A DNA stretch of 64,000 nt, taken from the NCBI GenBank assembly GCA_050084515.1, contig CM114271.1, forward strand, positions 61,380,001 to 61,444,000, read 5' to 3'. Positions 1 to 11,599 of this stretch are shown here, one piece after another (position 1 is the first letter of the stretch; each line of letters begins with the position of its first letter). The position numbers and the translations under genes are program-made. Source of the DNA: Blasia pusilla. Its lineage: Eukaryota > Marchantiophyta > Marchantiopsida > Blasiales. Under the pieces are notes generated by a model. The model was not told the DNA's origin and ran no database searches. It saw only the letters and a list, made by a program, of their open reading frames with translations.

Positions 1-295
1 CAATATGTATGAGTTGATTTTTGTACATGTGTGGATCGACCCGTGTGTGGGGAAGATTGGTGTTGTATGGTGTAGATGTAACCAGAGATGTATGTTGTGT
101 AGCGATATGTATGCGCACGACAACTGTCACATCTGGGTAGCCTATAGGCCAAGATCTATCGTGGATAGGGCGTAGGAGCCAACGGATTATCTTGAGTGTA
201 ACTTTGTCCCATTGTGTCGGATGAGGTTGAGGATAGGTCCATTGTGTCATGAACGTTGTTTATGACAACTTTCATGTTGAGGTCTTTTACAGCCG

Positions 296-437
296 GGTGA
301 CTTGTTGACCAAGTCACCTGCCCCTGGTAACCTATGCGCGCAGGTTACTAAGGGGAGGGCTATTTTGAGGGTTGGGAAGAGCCAAAAGGCTCTTCCCAAC
401 CCTCTATAAGAGGAAGATGGCTTTCCTAAGCCATCTT
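296..437 (+). repeat. Cascade of four consecutive hairpins in the E0 terminal repeat
   Basis: Four stem-loops follow one another: 296-304 with 310-318 (9 bp, perfect), 321-333 with 342-355 (one bulge), 367-383 with 388-404 (17 bp perfect, AAAA loop) and 414-423 with 428-437 (10 bp perfect, TCCT loop). The TATA-like box lies between the third and fourth. Their role is unknown; RNA structure in the R/U5 part of the transcript or a termination signal are possibilities. Confidence 0.7.
403..411 (+). promoter_or_regulatory. TATA-like box in the E0 terminal repeat
   Basis: TCTATAAGA sits in the B segment. A CA dinucleotide lies at 432-433, about 28 bases downstream. This is the same spacing at which E1 and E2 place their putative transcript starts after their own TATA-like boxes. 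Placement by analogy only. Confidence 0.35.
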
Positions 438-545
438 TCTCATGTTGGGCCGTTGGAGCATCTCTCTTGTATGTGTGTGAGATAGGACTAGGGTGCTAGC
501 GTCGGGATTCCTTGATAGCACAGGGTGGACGAGGTATATTTCCAA

Positions 546-2435
546 AGAACTTTCATATAACTTTCAAAAGTCTGCCAATACAAATTGAGGATTTGCAAAC
601 CCCCTCGGAATCTAAGGGAACCCACGCTTACTCTTTTTCGGATGAACTAATTGGGTAGAGAAGTGTATGCTCACAGGACTAAAATGCATCAAGAAATTTA
701 AATGAAAGGTCGCCAAAGTCTGACCAAAGAATCCCAATTGGCTCCCTATTAAGAGCCGGTCCCATGGACGGCCGTAGAGATCGCAATGATCTCACTTCTA
801 CGCCGAAATTAATTTTCCCATAGAAAATCCAAGAAAAAAATTGAATTACATACAATTGCTTTTAACTATTTACTAACTAATGATTCCTTCATTCCAATAT
901 CCGGGGAGAATCGGGGTTACGTGTTGACCAAGCCGGAAGAAATTTAGAATTCCGGATTCAGTTTTCCAGTCACTGGCCAAAAACCAGCGGAATACTGGGG
1001 TTTTCCGTTGTATTTGTATCTCTTTAGCCGGCCGGATTCAAGAAAATTTCAAAGTTTACGGTTCTCATATGTAGAGATCAGAAATGTACCAGTTCTCGCC
1101 AAAAAACTAACCAGACTCCGCTTCATTCCCATGCCATGGAACGAGTCACAAAAATTCAAAATGTTTTTTCCAGTAATAGAGAAACCAATTTTTTACTATC
1201 CAATTATCACATGTTAAATAAACAGGTATTCACAAATAAAAAAGAGACTCGCGAAAAATAATCTAAATTATTAAATGACACAGAACGCCGATGATTTTTG
1301 CCACCCCCTATAATCGCCGCGAGCTCCCTAATTCTAGTACCTCGATAATTCCATGCGTCCGTCACTTGCGATTTGATCATCCGATGATCGTCCCTAAATT
1401 TAGAGCGACAACTTTCATGAACCCTAATGAATTCGCAAATCTTGTCTTGTCCGCGTGTTCGTCTTGCTGGACCGTCTGCAGTGACTCTTCAGACAACTTT
1501 CCCGGTAAGTAGCGAGGAGGCTAACCTGGACACCAAGAGCATGTGCTTGGACGGCGACATACGGACTGTCACGGACGGTTCAGGATCCGTTCGGGTGCGG
1601 TAACAGGGCAGAATGGGGTAGGGACCGGTCGGGGTCCCTGGGACTCTATGCATAGGTTTGACTCGGCAACTGCACGGCCCTTGCAACGGAGAATGTCTAC
1701 GCGTTAATCGCCCTTTGACCTCAGTAAGAAAGTCACTCATGGAGGGGTCACCACGTATGCGAGAGGCGAGTGAGTACCTACCTCGCCTACAACTACAGTA
1801 TTGTAGGGGCCGCACTATTCGAAGTAGGAGTTATTCTTATTTCTTCGAAAATATTTTATTTCAAATAAGTTAAGGTTTTTCTTTCTGTCAGATTTATGGG
1901 AATAAAATATGTGAAGACATGTGGATGGAATTGTCCAACAAATACATTAAAATATTATGTGGAATCAAATTAAATTCATGTAAGTCATATGGATTGCAAA
2001 TCCTCTTTATTAAAAACAAATATCAAGAGTTATGTGAATTTCATTTTATCATAAAAACAAATTTCAAAAGAACAAAAAGGCAATAATATCCCAAGAAGGG
2101 AAGACGTCAAAGAATGAAAAACAAGTGGTAGTAAGTTAACACAAAAAACAACTCAATAAGCTACAAGTTTGAAACAAACATGACAAGAATATTAATGGTT
2201 GGTAAGACTTGAATGAAAGATGAGGTGAATGATCACCAATCTCTTCGACTCGAGATATCAATGCCAAAACTTATGCACGTTATAAAGCCACCAAGGTGCA
2301 TTTCTGAAAATAAGTGGTCATTGTGGAGGGAGAAGGACTACGAGACGGGACAAGGTGATGATTCTCGAGGGAGTGGTGAGTACACGTTTTCATGAAAGTA
2401 TCAAAAGACACTGCAAAAGGAATTAAATCACCGAT
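546..2435. other. Unassigned stretch
   Basis: No gene, convincing domain or repeat match was recognised. Reading frames are short and lack similarity to known families. Composition shifts from mixed (900-1800) to A-rich (1850-2430). Confidence 0.5.
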
Positions 2436-2766
2436 TGCATGCAAGGTTGCATGTGGATAAAGTCCGTATCCGTGGACATGACCATGTCCGTGGACTTATG
2501 TCCGTCCTATGGAAGGACTTATCTGTATAGGCTCCACCTTTCCCTTCTTTCTCATTCCCTTTACTTGCCTTCGTGTTCCATACTCCCCCATTTCTTCCTC
2601 CCTCCTCCCTCATTGCTCCTCTCTTCCTTGCCTTGCCTTCCATCATGGACTAAAAGTGTGGGTTCCACCTCTTGGAATCCATGTCTGTGGACATGTCTAG
2701 AGATGATCGTCCATGTTTGTCCCAAGGAAGGACTTATCCGTTTTGGTGCAACCATGATTGCATGTC
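2436..2766 (+). repeat. Dispersed repeat R2, copy 1 (MITE-like)
   Basis: About 330 bp matching 27309-27593 and the start of the R2 copy ending at 28494. Shared landmarks are AAGGTTGCATG..GGATAAAGT at the start, a TATGGAAGGA block and a long C/T-rich tract with repeated TCCTCCCTCC. Both ends carry TTGCATG-like words in opposite orientation, suggesting imperfect terminal inverted repeats. No coding capacity. A non-autonomous element is likely; the family is unknown. Confidence 0.6.
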
Positions 2767-2799
2767 TCACCGCATAACTTAACTTCTTGATTCTTATTG

Positions 2800-4560
2800 C
2801 TACTTCGATCGCATAACCTTTAGTATGTGAAACTTGACACATCCAATCAAATGTGTTGGATCAAAAGTAACCACATTACTCAATAGACAAAAGCCTTTAG
2901 GCATAACAAGATCAACTCTTCGAGAAGAGATTGCTTGTGTAGTAGAAGGTAAGATATGTAGTTGCTCTTGCCCAACGGTGTACCCTGCATTATGAACCAT
3001 TGATGCTACCCTCTCGCTAATCATATCATAGGTTGTCATTTGTTCTCTACTATCTATACATTGGAGAATATGGATACCCTTTCCATTAGTAAGCTCACCG
3101 TATACAAAATTTGGCATACCTAAGAGAGAAGAATGAGGAAATCCAAGGTGTAACCACATAATTATCGAGAATATATTTGAAAGAAGAAAAAATGGAAAAA
3201 AAGGAGGATTTACAGTAATCCATGCCCCTACTCTTGTACTCACACATGAACGTAAAAGATCTCAAGAAGTGTCATAGGATACCTTAGAGTGAATGTTGGA
3301 AAAGTTGATTTGGTGAAAAATCTCAGAGATAAGCTCTTCAAGTCAATCAAGCACTTTTGTAATCAATAGAATGAAGGGGATATAATTTCTAGTATAGCAA
3401 GAGGAAGATGAGCCCGAGGAGATTTGAGTTGTTGTTGGAATAAGAGATCCCCCTACTCTATATGGGCCATTTAATCGATCAGAATAGGTGCATCTTCTTG
3501 GAGAAACCTTGAAGTCATAATTGGAGCAGTCAAATCCCACCTTCCTAAATTTTTTGGGTGCAAATGCAAATATGGAGGAAAGATCCATACCTTCAATGGA
3601 AAAAGGCTAGATAGCTTGTTATGAAGCCAAGACACTATCATCTCTCTCAAATGTATTTAGATCAAGAAGTTGATTGAAAGTTGCCATGATAGAAATGTCG
3701 AAAAAGGCAAATAGAAAGAAGAACAGTGAAGCAAGAGTATAAATGCGAAGAAGATATAAGGGATATTGAAAAACTATCGGGAGAGAATCCCATAATTCAT
3801 TTAGGGATCCCTTAAATGAGATAATAAATGAAGCCATTCTACATCATTCATAAGGGCCTTATCCAAGAACTTGGATCGAGACATAGCCAATGAAGCCAAT
3901 TGGGATCCTAAGGAATCAAACCCCTTCCATGCATATGGCAAAATTAGGAGTAGATAGGATGAATGTTGAGGAAAGGCATGAAGGAGACCATACTTGACAT
4001 TTACTAGGTTGTACTTTAAGGTTTAAGATAAAAAGTTGATATGGAAAATGGGTATAAGTAGGAACTACTAGAGAAGGAGGACTTATAATGTGGGTATCAT
4101 CAATAACATAAGAACAAAGACAAGATGGAAATGCTTGGGTTGATGGTCGAAGGGCGTGAAAATATGCAATGACAAAGAATATACTATCCATGGATCACCT
4201 TGAGGCGAGCCGCATGCTAATTGGAGAATAATATATGCTTCAGAAGTAGCATGGTCAAAATAGATAATGGATGCATAGAAGGAGTCAAAAAATGAGACTC
4301 GCTAGTTGCCCTCCTATAGAATGTAACTCCTTGAATATGGATACAATAGAGATTGAATTGAATACGTTAGCCATATCGACTTGAATTACTAACGACTTTG
4401 GATTAATATCAAGAATGGAGGGTATCCCATGAACCACATACTTGCAACAACCAGATGGTAGCCACTCCAAATTGATGAGGAAATAAGTGGGTGCTAAAGT
4501 GGGGAAAAAACTTCAAGTAGAAGGGCAAACACCAGAAGGAGGCTTAAACAAAACTAATAA
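2800..4560 (-). pseudogene. Decayed non-LTR-type reverse transcriptase with C-terminal restriction-like endonuclease
   Basis: Read on the minus strand from ~4470 down. The first recognisable block is the RT palm motif IQVDMANVFNSIS (active-site Asp motif A), followed by GGQLASLI. A block in another frame then reads CGSPQGDP, equivalent to the RT motif xQGDP. Next come IDDTHI (equivalent of the ADDT catalytic pair) and VQPSKCQVWSPS. The open piece 3243-2800 holds a degenerate Cys/His segment, then HNAGYTVGQEQLHILPS and RRVDLVM with a downstream VVTFDPT. These resemble the PD-(D/E)XK-like endonuclease tail of R2-type retroelements common in plant genomes. Several frameshifts and stops make it non-functional. 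No target-site or terminal features were identified. Confidence 0.65.
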
Positions 4561-7297
4561 ACAACAAGCCCCCAAGAGTTTAGAGATAGAGTACGGGAGA
4601 TGACATGACGTAATTTTGCACATACCTTACAAAGAGAGATAAGGCTACTTGATAGGATAAATCAATCGCAAAGATTCTTAAAAACCATGCATGGACCATG
4701 CATCACAAGGTCGTCCGTACTCATCACTCATTGCTCGTTGATAAGTGATGATTATGAAGAAAATACCTTGGGAAAAACGTCTAAGTCAAGACCCATTGTA
4801 AAGTCTTCCACAATAGATGATACATCGCCACTTGAAGGAGGGTGAAGAGATTCTATGATTGGTATGTTGAGTGGTTTGAGCCGTTAGTAAGGCTTATTTT
4901 GAAGATTATTCATATCCCCAAACATAAGTGTTGAATATGCAAGGAGTTTTTGCGATGACCCGTCACACCACCTCTTGGAGGGAGAACTAAAAGCCACTAG
5001 GGAAAAAAATTAAAAAAGGATACAAAACATTGAAACTTGTGGGTTCACAAGCTAATCTTTCTAATGGAAAAAGTAAGGTTTGTTGGATGATGGGACAAAG
5101 AGCGATAAGAATGTGCGTGTAGCTAGAGTCAAGGACGAGGGAGATTGAAATGGAACGGGGAAGGAGATCAATTTGGTTGAACCATGTCCAAGTAGCTTTT
5201 ATGGGAATCATAGTAGAAGATGGTATGAGATTAAAAATCAGAGGCCTATGCATAAATCAAAAGTACCATTGATGTCGTTCGATCTTAGTAGAAGAAAATT
5301 CCATACCACAAGGTATGTAACGAAGCTTTGGCACATATGTAGAAGAAGATGGGTTAAAGGGAGAGGAGGAGGTAGGAGGTGAATGAAGTGATGATGGATT
5401 AATTATCAGGGGTTAAGTAAGTTGGGGAAGAAAGAGAAGGAAGGGGGGGGCTTAAGGCTAGAAAAGATTGGATTTGGAAGCAAGGGCTCAGACGAGATAT
5501 GCGAGGATGGCAAAGTTGAAGGATTTAGTTGCAATGGATGGAGATTATGATGAAGAGGAAGAGATAAGAGGAGGATAGGGAAGAAATTAGAGAGTGTAAC
5601 TGGTGTATGAGTATCAAGAGGATAATTGAGAAATCTTCAATTAGGAGGGGAGAGGTTACGATTGAAGGAGGGCGTGTAAAACCATACAAGTGAGGAGATG
5701 GCATGTCCGACTTTACATCCATAGAAACAGAAGTAAAATATGTCATGCAAGACAAGAGGAGGTATACTAAATCATAATTTTGTGAAAACACTAGGATGAC
5801 AACCAAAATAAAACTAGTAGAAACCATCTACAATAGATTTAGATAGAGAGAATAAGGTTAGAAAAAGGTGACTTTACGATCCGAAGTAACTTTAAGAAGA
5901 ATAAGAAACATTTGCAAAGGAGAAGTGACCTTTATGGTATGAAAAGAAATGGCTTAAGAATTGAATGTAAAATTACCTTAAGAAGATATCAAAGATAGGG
6001 AAGGTAGGTGAAGTAATGAGGTAAAGCGTTGAAAAAGGAAGGGTGACGTATGAGAGGGATTGACCTAAAACAAAAACCCATACGAAAAAATAGGTGGCAA
6101 TAGAGAAGGAAGAAAAACTAGAAAATAACATGGTATGAAAAGACCAAACTCATTAAGGCAATTGTTATAAGACCAAGAACACCAAAAATTGATACTCTTG
6201 AAGAAAGTTACAAAGAAAATTGGAAGCACCAAAAAGAGGATTTGAGGAGAAATTGAAAGCCATAGGCAATGATTGTTAGGATGGAATGAGGTTGTATTTT
6301 TGGATCCAACAAGTAGCAAAAGATTGAGAGAAGCAAGAGGAATCTTTTGAATCGATTGTAACCCAAAGTCGCGCTATAAGAAGAGTGCAATATGTGAAAT
6401 TGCATGTAGAATTCTATGAGCATATTCATGAGAGAAGAAGGTCCAAAAATCCCAAGAAATTTTGCAAACCCCAACATAAGTGAAAAAAAGAACAACTCAA
6501 GGTTCAAGGTCGAGTAGATGAACAAGTTGAGTCTAGGATCTAAAATATTGGAGTAAAATTGAAATAGTTACAAAGAAAATATATAACGGTCCTCAACATC
6601 CTCCTCCCCCCTCTTCTCCTAGCTCCAACCTTCTCTTTTTCTCTTCATATGGATTCCAATTATTTTGGGAAGCCATACGAGAAAACCTTCACTTCGAAAA
6701 ACAAGATAAAGATTAGAAGAAAAAAAAGTCCCAAAGTAAAATGGATGACATCATTTTCTAATAGAATAAAAAATTAAAATGAAAGAAGATTGGTTCTAGA
6801 AAAATGGGACCTTTTGATTGAAGGAAGATATAAGACCTCTGATTGAAAAAGTTTTTCAACCATGCGCTAGCCCCTCGCCCACTATAGCCCTACATAAAAT
6901 GGTTTTGGGTTCTCTCATAGGTTCTATTTGAATCTCAATGTAAGCTGATAATATGAGCGATTGGAGAGGATCCTCTAAAGGTTGAGTGCTTCATCCACCT
7001 CAATCATAGATGTAAAGGATGAGACCAGAAATCCAACCTCGTTATGGAGTTTGTCTCTACACTCTTGGAGGTAATGGTATAAGGGAGTGGAGAGAATAAG
7101 ATCCCTCATAAAAAAATGACACAAAGTTCCTCAAGAATGGGATGTGGTCTACCTTACGTTGGGAGGTCAAAAAAAGGGCTAACAAGCTAAAAAAACCAAG
7201 GGAATTTAAGAGTGCAATCACCTTCGACGCCACCATCTCGGATCCTCTCCTCCAAACTAGCAGGATCAAGAAGTGCTTGTGGATTCTAGTAGGTACT
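4561..7297. other. Unassigned, purine-rich on the plus strand
   Basis: No recognised gene. Minus-strand open pieces at 4987-5253, 5525-5827, 6065-6319 and 6208-6525 are low-complexity (Leu/Ser/Phe-rich) and match no motif I know. They could be a degraded N-terminal part of the adjacent minus-strand retroelement, but nothing visible supports that. Confidence 0.4.
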
Positions 7298-7968
7298 TGT
7301 TATGCAAATACATATTGCTAACCACATACATTAGTTGTCATCAACACTTGTCTGAGATACATCTAGTTTCCTATGAATCATAAAACCTATGTGCACAAAT
7401 GAGTAGACACATCCCAATTATAATCTCTTTTTAGATACAAACTCCAAAACAAAATTAGATTTCTGATATAAACCTACTATAGAGATTGAACTCAATTCTT
7501 CCAATTATATAGCACAAGGTTCACTCCCAACGTGGCTTACTATAATATAAGGGATCTAGAGTATATAATGTACTCAATCTCACAAGCTACAACAAAAGAT
7601 AATCTATATGAACAAGTATAACTACATGAAGGAAATTCTCACTCGTAACACACCTTACTTGGTCCCATTGACACAAGTGGCAACACCAATCACCAAGGCA
7701 TGTAAATGTTCCACAAGTGACAAGACACATTGTTAATGGCAATCCTGACCTCAAAGAGTGCTACTCATCAAAGGGATAGGTGAGCTAGTCAACATGAACT
7801 CCTACCTTGAAAGATATATACAATCCCTCTAGACCTGATTGTAGTATCACCTAAAGTCATGGTAATTTTCATGGGAAAATATATTGCCAACCATAAATAT
7901 CAACTTTCATCAACATATATCTAAGATTCATCTATCCTATGAATCATAAAATCCATGTCCACAGATGG
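7298..7968 (-). repeat. E3 3' terminal segments A-B-A'
   Basis: On the minus strand A spans ~7968-7867, two spacer bases (7866-7865) follow, B runs 7864-7403, and A' runs ~7402-7298. A and A' share long stretches (for example TTTTATGATTCATAGGA) with small indels. A ends CATGAAA, B starts TACCATGAC and A' ends CATAACA. This reproduces the seam and terminus of E1 and E2 despite heavy divergence, so the A-B-A' layout is ancestral in the family. Confidence 0.7.
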
Positions 7969-7984
7969 AGACCTTGATGCATAC

Positions 7985-8790
7985 CCCAACATATCGCAAC
8001 GTCGAGCATAGAAAATTTCTTAAATACCATGGGGCCAAGCATAACTCTCTAAAATAGCTCTATCCATTGAGAAAAAAGTTCTTATCCATACCTCTGGGTT
8101 GTCAAGTTCAAGTACCACAGCTACATTTCCACGAATAGTTAATGGTAGATTTGGCTCTTTTTCATAGAGCAAGAAATATGGTGAAAATGATGCTAAGGAT
8201 GGTTGCTAACGAAAATAATAACCCATAGCCAACCATAATAATTGAAGGTTCTAGTCTCCTAAGTCTCTTCTATGCATTCCACTTCTGGAAGATCCTCTTT
8301 TCACCTTCTATAAAAATCTCTATGGTAAACTATCTTCCTTTGGATGCTCTTAAGAATTTTTACGATGACCTATTAGTGACTAATTGCATAAGGCCTTAGA
8401 TTAATCTTTGAACTTATTTCCTTGTTTAGTCAAAATCTCGAATGGTGCATTGAAATGCATAAGCGGCTCCCTTCCTTGATTTATTTGGCACCTTTCCCAA
8501 CTCAATCAACTTGAATAAGTGCTCTTGCATGACTAATGCATACCCACTATCTTGTTCCATCCATGATAAAGGCCCTACAAAGTCACTTCATTCATACCCT
8601 TATCCCATGATTAATAAAGGATATAAGTCTGGTTACAAAGCTTTGCACAATGCTCAAACTCTCACAAACTATGCATTCGAATACAAAATAATGAACTTTA
8701 AATCGTATACCATATCATTAATGCTAAATTTGAAGCAAGCTATACATATGCTTGACTAAAAAGTGACCCAAATCCTTATGAGCATGTCTC
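7985..8790 (-). pseudogene. E3 integrase remnant
   Basis: Minus strand, broken frames. The zinc-binding part is visible as HKDLGHFLVKHMYSLLQ followed by ECIVCES (HHCC motif; compare LGYFGVKRTYSLLL and RCMVCDRV in E2). Pieces of the catalytic core follow, then LLWLAMGYYF, SLASFSPYFLLYEKEPNL and LDNPEVWIRTF, all near-identical in wording to the E2 integrase C-terminal half. The coding signal stops at the equivalent of RDTLRYA; the A segment begins within ~20 bases, so everything after it, including any PHD finger, is absent. Confidence 0.7.
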
Positions 8791-8949
8791 AGATTTAATG
8801 CTTGCTACAAAGTATGAGGCACCATTCACACTCAACCATCCCCCAAACTTGACGCACATGTGCACCCTCCTACTTAAATCTCATGGCTTTTTGTAGGACT
8901 TGATCTCACTCTCTAACATCCATTGTGTTTGCTATGACTATCATGTGCA

Positions 8950-9255
8950 AATACATGAGCAATTTTTTTAAGGTACTCAGTTTGGTCATGAAAGGACCTA
9001 CCCTTTCCTAGATGCGACTTTGGCCCATGTGACGTACTACAATTGTTAAAACACCTCCTCTAGATATTGCTTATGCTCTTTAAGCATAGAAGTGACTATG
9101 ATGTAATCTATGTAATACCTTACCAAATTTGATCCATAACACCTCAAAAATCCATAGAAGAATTATTCAATCCAAATGGTAAGACCACCACTAGTACAAA
9201 CACTCATTCTTGAAGGGATCAATACCCCAAATGTTGTCTTCTCCTTGTCCTACAA
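8950..9255 (-). pseudogene. E3 reverse transcriptase remnant
   Basis: Minus strand. DKEKTTFGVL corresponds to DKAKTAFWGV of E2, then come VRYYIDYIIVTS (degenerate YIDDILVFS catalytic motif, second Asp lost), LKEHKQYLEEVF and a fragment of the GKCKFFH block. The N-terminal fingers and all of RNase H are missing. Non-functional. Confidence 0.65.
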
Positions 9256-9289
9256 TCCTACACACGAATGTTTAATTGATGATAAAAAC

Positions 9290-10240
9290 TCTATGGTTAC
9301 ACCCCCATCTAGTGTCTTAGCAAAACCTTGACTAAATACCCAAGTAAGAAAATTTACATCCATACGTGATCCAACACTTGTCTCCATGATGCATGCCTCT
9401 ACCATTATAGGTACTGCTCTTGTACCTTTAGAGAGCCCCATAAATCGCTCTTGCTAATCATATTTGAGATCCATTAGTGTACATGCATGTTGATCCCATA
9501 TTGTACTTGGTCCTTCTTGATGAAAAAGATGGGATGCTAGAAAACTCACCAAGGTAGGGAATGTTCCCCAATACTAGCACGTACCAAAGTTGGTACATCA
9601 TCTAGAATAATGATTTTATCAAAGATCGCATCCATTATAAGTAGTGATGGTCTCTAGATTCCATCATAAGCTAATCATAGTACCTATGATGGTAAAAGGT
9701 TTATCCATCATAATGTGTGTGATTCAACACTCACCATATCTAGTATCACTTCCAATCCTATCCAAGGTGGCACTTGATGGAAATGCATTATCATTCGTGC
9801 TTGAGTGTCTCATAAAATTAATATAATATCCAAAATATAGGGTGGAGAACATCACTAGGTAATTTTAAAGTGTTGAATAACTTATACCATCTCTCAAAAC
9901 ATATTTGATCTCGGATCTTGCAAACCAAGTTCCCAACCTGCTAAATTATGCCCCTAATTTGGCTTTCTTACTAGCATCAAATGAATCGGGGCTACTCTAT
10001 CCAAATATTTTTCTACCATGAACAAAATATTGGATGGAAAAACACGATGATATCCCCCAACGGATATTGCTAGACTAACCTTATCATGTGGTATGATGAG
10101 ACTCTCCTCTCAATCGTCCCTCCCATTATACATGTAATATTGGACTTGCATGTTGTCTAGCAATACTTTAGCCAAAATATTACTTATTACTCCAAGGAGG
10201 TCTTATAGATGCACATCCTCCTTGGATATTGCCACACTGT
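9290..10240 (-). pseudogene. E3 C5 DNA methyltransferase remnant
   Basis: Minus strand. Starts at TVWQYPRRMCI (E2: IVWQYPLEGICVLDLFGG), continues with SNILAKVLLDN (after motif I), then LGLQDPRSNMF (E2: GLHDPRSRLFWEM, after the PC motif IV). The C-terminal piece at 9441-9300 reads GTRAVPIMVEACI and SRMDVNFLTWVFSQG, aligning with the motif IX-X region of E2 (GVTAVASIFG, QAMDLNCLTWILSLG). So E3 once held a methyltransferase spanning motifs I to X in the same place between protease and RT. It is now shredded by frameshifts. Confidence 0.65.
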
Positions 10241-10734
10241 CAATGTGGTGTTGAAGGGTGTTAAAGTCTCTACTACTAGAGCACTTTGTGCCTTTAATTT
10301 GACTTGTCTTGCTCTAGAGCGTAAGTATGACTCCATACCAACTTCAGAAGTTTGTCCATAAGTTGATGTTTTTCCTTCACAATGTTGAAAAAATATCGCT
10401 AACATGTGTAATCATATTATACTTGTCATCGCATATATGCCACTCCTCGTGAGTATCCTTTGTTTAGGTATTCCCTCCACTACTATATCTTTGGGCCAAC
10501 CTACCTCTCCACCATAAACTAATACTACAATGATCAATGATCAACCCTAAGCCTTGAAGTGACTTCAAGTGAGTTGTCAAGATTTCCTACAAGCCCCACG
10601 AGTAGATAAGTAGCTCATCCGGCCCCTTACTTGATTTTTAACTTGGTCGATAGAAGGTAATCGTTGTCTCCTTTAAGAAGTCAAGTGTGAAATGTACAGG
10701 ATGCAATATAATATTCCCTATATACAATATACAA

Positions 10735-11280
10735 CCTTGGCTATGATTGAGCACTTTTTGAAGTGGATAGAGTTGGTTGTAATGTCAAAATCAAGCAAGC
10801 GAAGGGTTGGGGGTTTGCGTTAGATAGCATATGCATTCTTTGATAGAGTGTTCAAACAATATGGCTATGCTAGTAGAGGAGTTGACCAAAAAATGAAGGG
10901 ATCAAGTTTTGCGGGGAGTTTGAAGGCTTTTGTGATTAGATCATGATTGAACATGACACAATGTTGAAAGATATATCCTCATGAGGCAGATGTTCTGGCC
11001 AACAGAGTTGTCCAAGTTATGCAAGTAGCAAGTATGGTTTGTAGCAAGGTTATCAAGGATATTGGGAACCATAATTATTGTGGTTGGCATTGGGCTACTA
11101 GTTCATCCTTGATATCTTTTTCACCATATTTTCTGCTTTATGAAAGAGAGCCAAATTTTATCTGCGTCAATTTATCATAATGTTGGAGAGATGTTGAACC
11201 TCAATGATCCAAATACATGGATAAGAGTATATCTTCTCAAAGGGAAGAAATATTTTGACAAAGGTAATAGATGTTTGTAT
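10735..11280 (+). pseudogene. E4 integrase remnant
   Basis: Broken frames still read as EHFLKWIELVVMS (E2: EHFSKWIELVALA), AYAFFDRVF, PHEADVLANRVVQVM (the region of the catalytic Glu, E2 equivalent GLAERVV), SLISFSPYFLLYEREPNF and LNLNDPNTWIRVY. The catalytic-core order is kept but stops and frameshifts occur throughout. Upstream RT and methyltransferase parts are absent. Confidence 0.65.
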
Positions 11281-11299
11281 TTGAAATAGATATTTTTGA

Positions 11300-11467
11300 G
11301 ACCCTCATAACCAAATGTGCGTCAATATGAAACATCATGACTCTAGCAGTGTTGGGACCCTCATAACCAAATGTGAGTCGATATAAAATATCAAGACTCT
11401 TGTAGTGTCACAATCCTCATAACCAAACGTGCGTCGATGTAAAATATCAAGACTCAAGTAGGCTCAG
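11300..11467 (+). repeat. Three tandem copies of a 56-bp unit
   Basis: Units start near 11300, 11356 and 11412, each opening with (A)CCCTCATAACCAAA.. or a variant and containing ATCA(T/A)GACTC. This last word resembles the A/B seam of the other elements (TATCATGACC). Divergence between units is roughly 10-20 percent. Probably a slippage or recombination product at the terminal repeat. Confidence 0.7.
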
Positions 11468-11599
11468 ACTAGAATGAATGCGTATCAAAGAGGTCTCTTG
11501 AAGGAGACATGAAATGTGAGACGCAAACTTGACTAGCATTTGGGGTTTTATTGTATTTAAGGTTATAAAAACCAGACCCAAGATGCATTTGGGACAGAT

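Larger units (their letters stand above)
1..545 (+). mobile_element. E0: 3' end fragment of an E-family retroelement
   Basis: Bases 1-126 match the A segment found at the 3' ends of E1 and E2, most clearly over the last ~45 bases, which end in GCGCACGACA. Two bases (AC) follow, then TGTCACATC at 129, the equivalent of the B-segment start TGTCATG. B carries a TATA-like box at 405 and a chain of hairpins. Its right limit is unclear, and no following A' copy is visible before about 1 kb, so the fragment is probably truncated there. The coding part would lie left of the window. Assignment rests on the conserved seam and on gross layout. Confidence 0.6.
7298..10690 (-). mobile_element. E3: decayed E-family retroelement with methyltransferase
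   Basis: On the minus strand the order is pre-methyltransferase linker, DNA methyltransferase, RT remnant, integrase, then terminal segments A-B-A'. Gag and protease are missing at the 5' side, where the sequence abuts the oppositely oriented E4 near 10.73 kb. RNase H and the region that would encode the PHD finger are deleted. The outer terminus reads CATAACA (minus strand) at 7304-7298, the counterpart of CACGACA in E1 and E2. It is far more decayed than E1/E2, so it is an independent, older copy. Confidence 0.75.
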
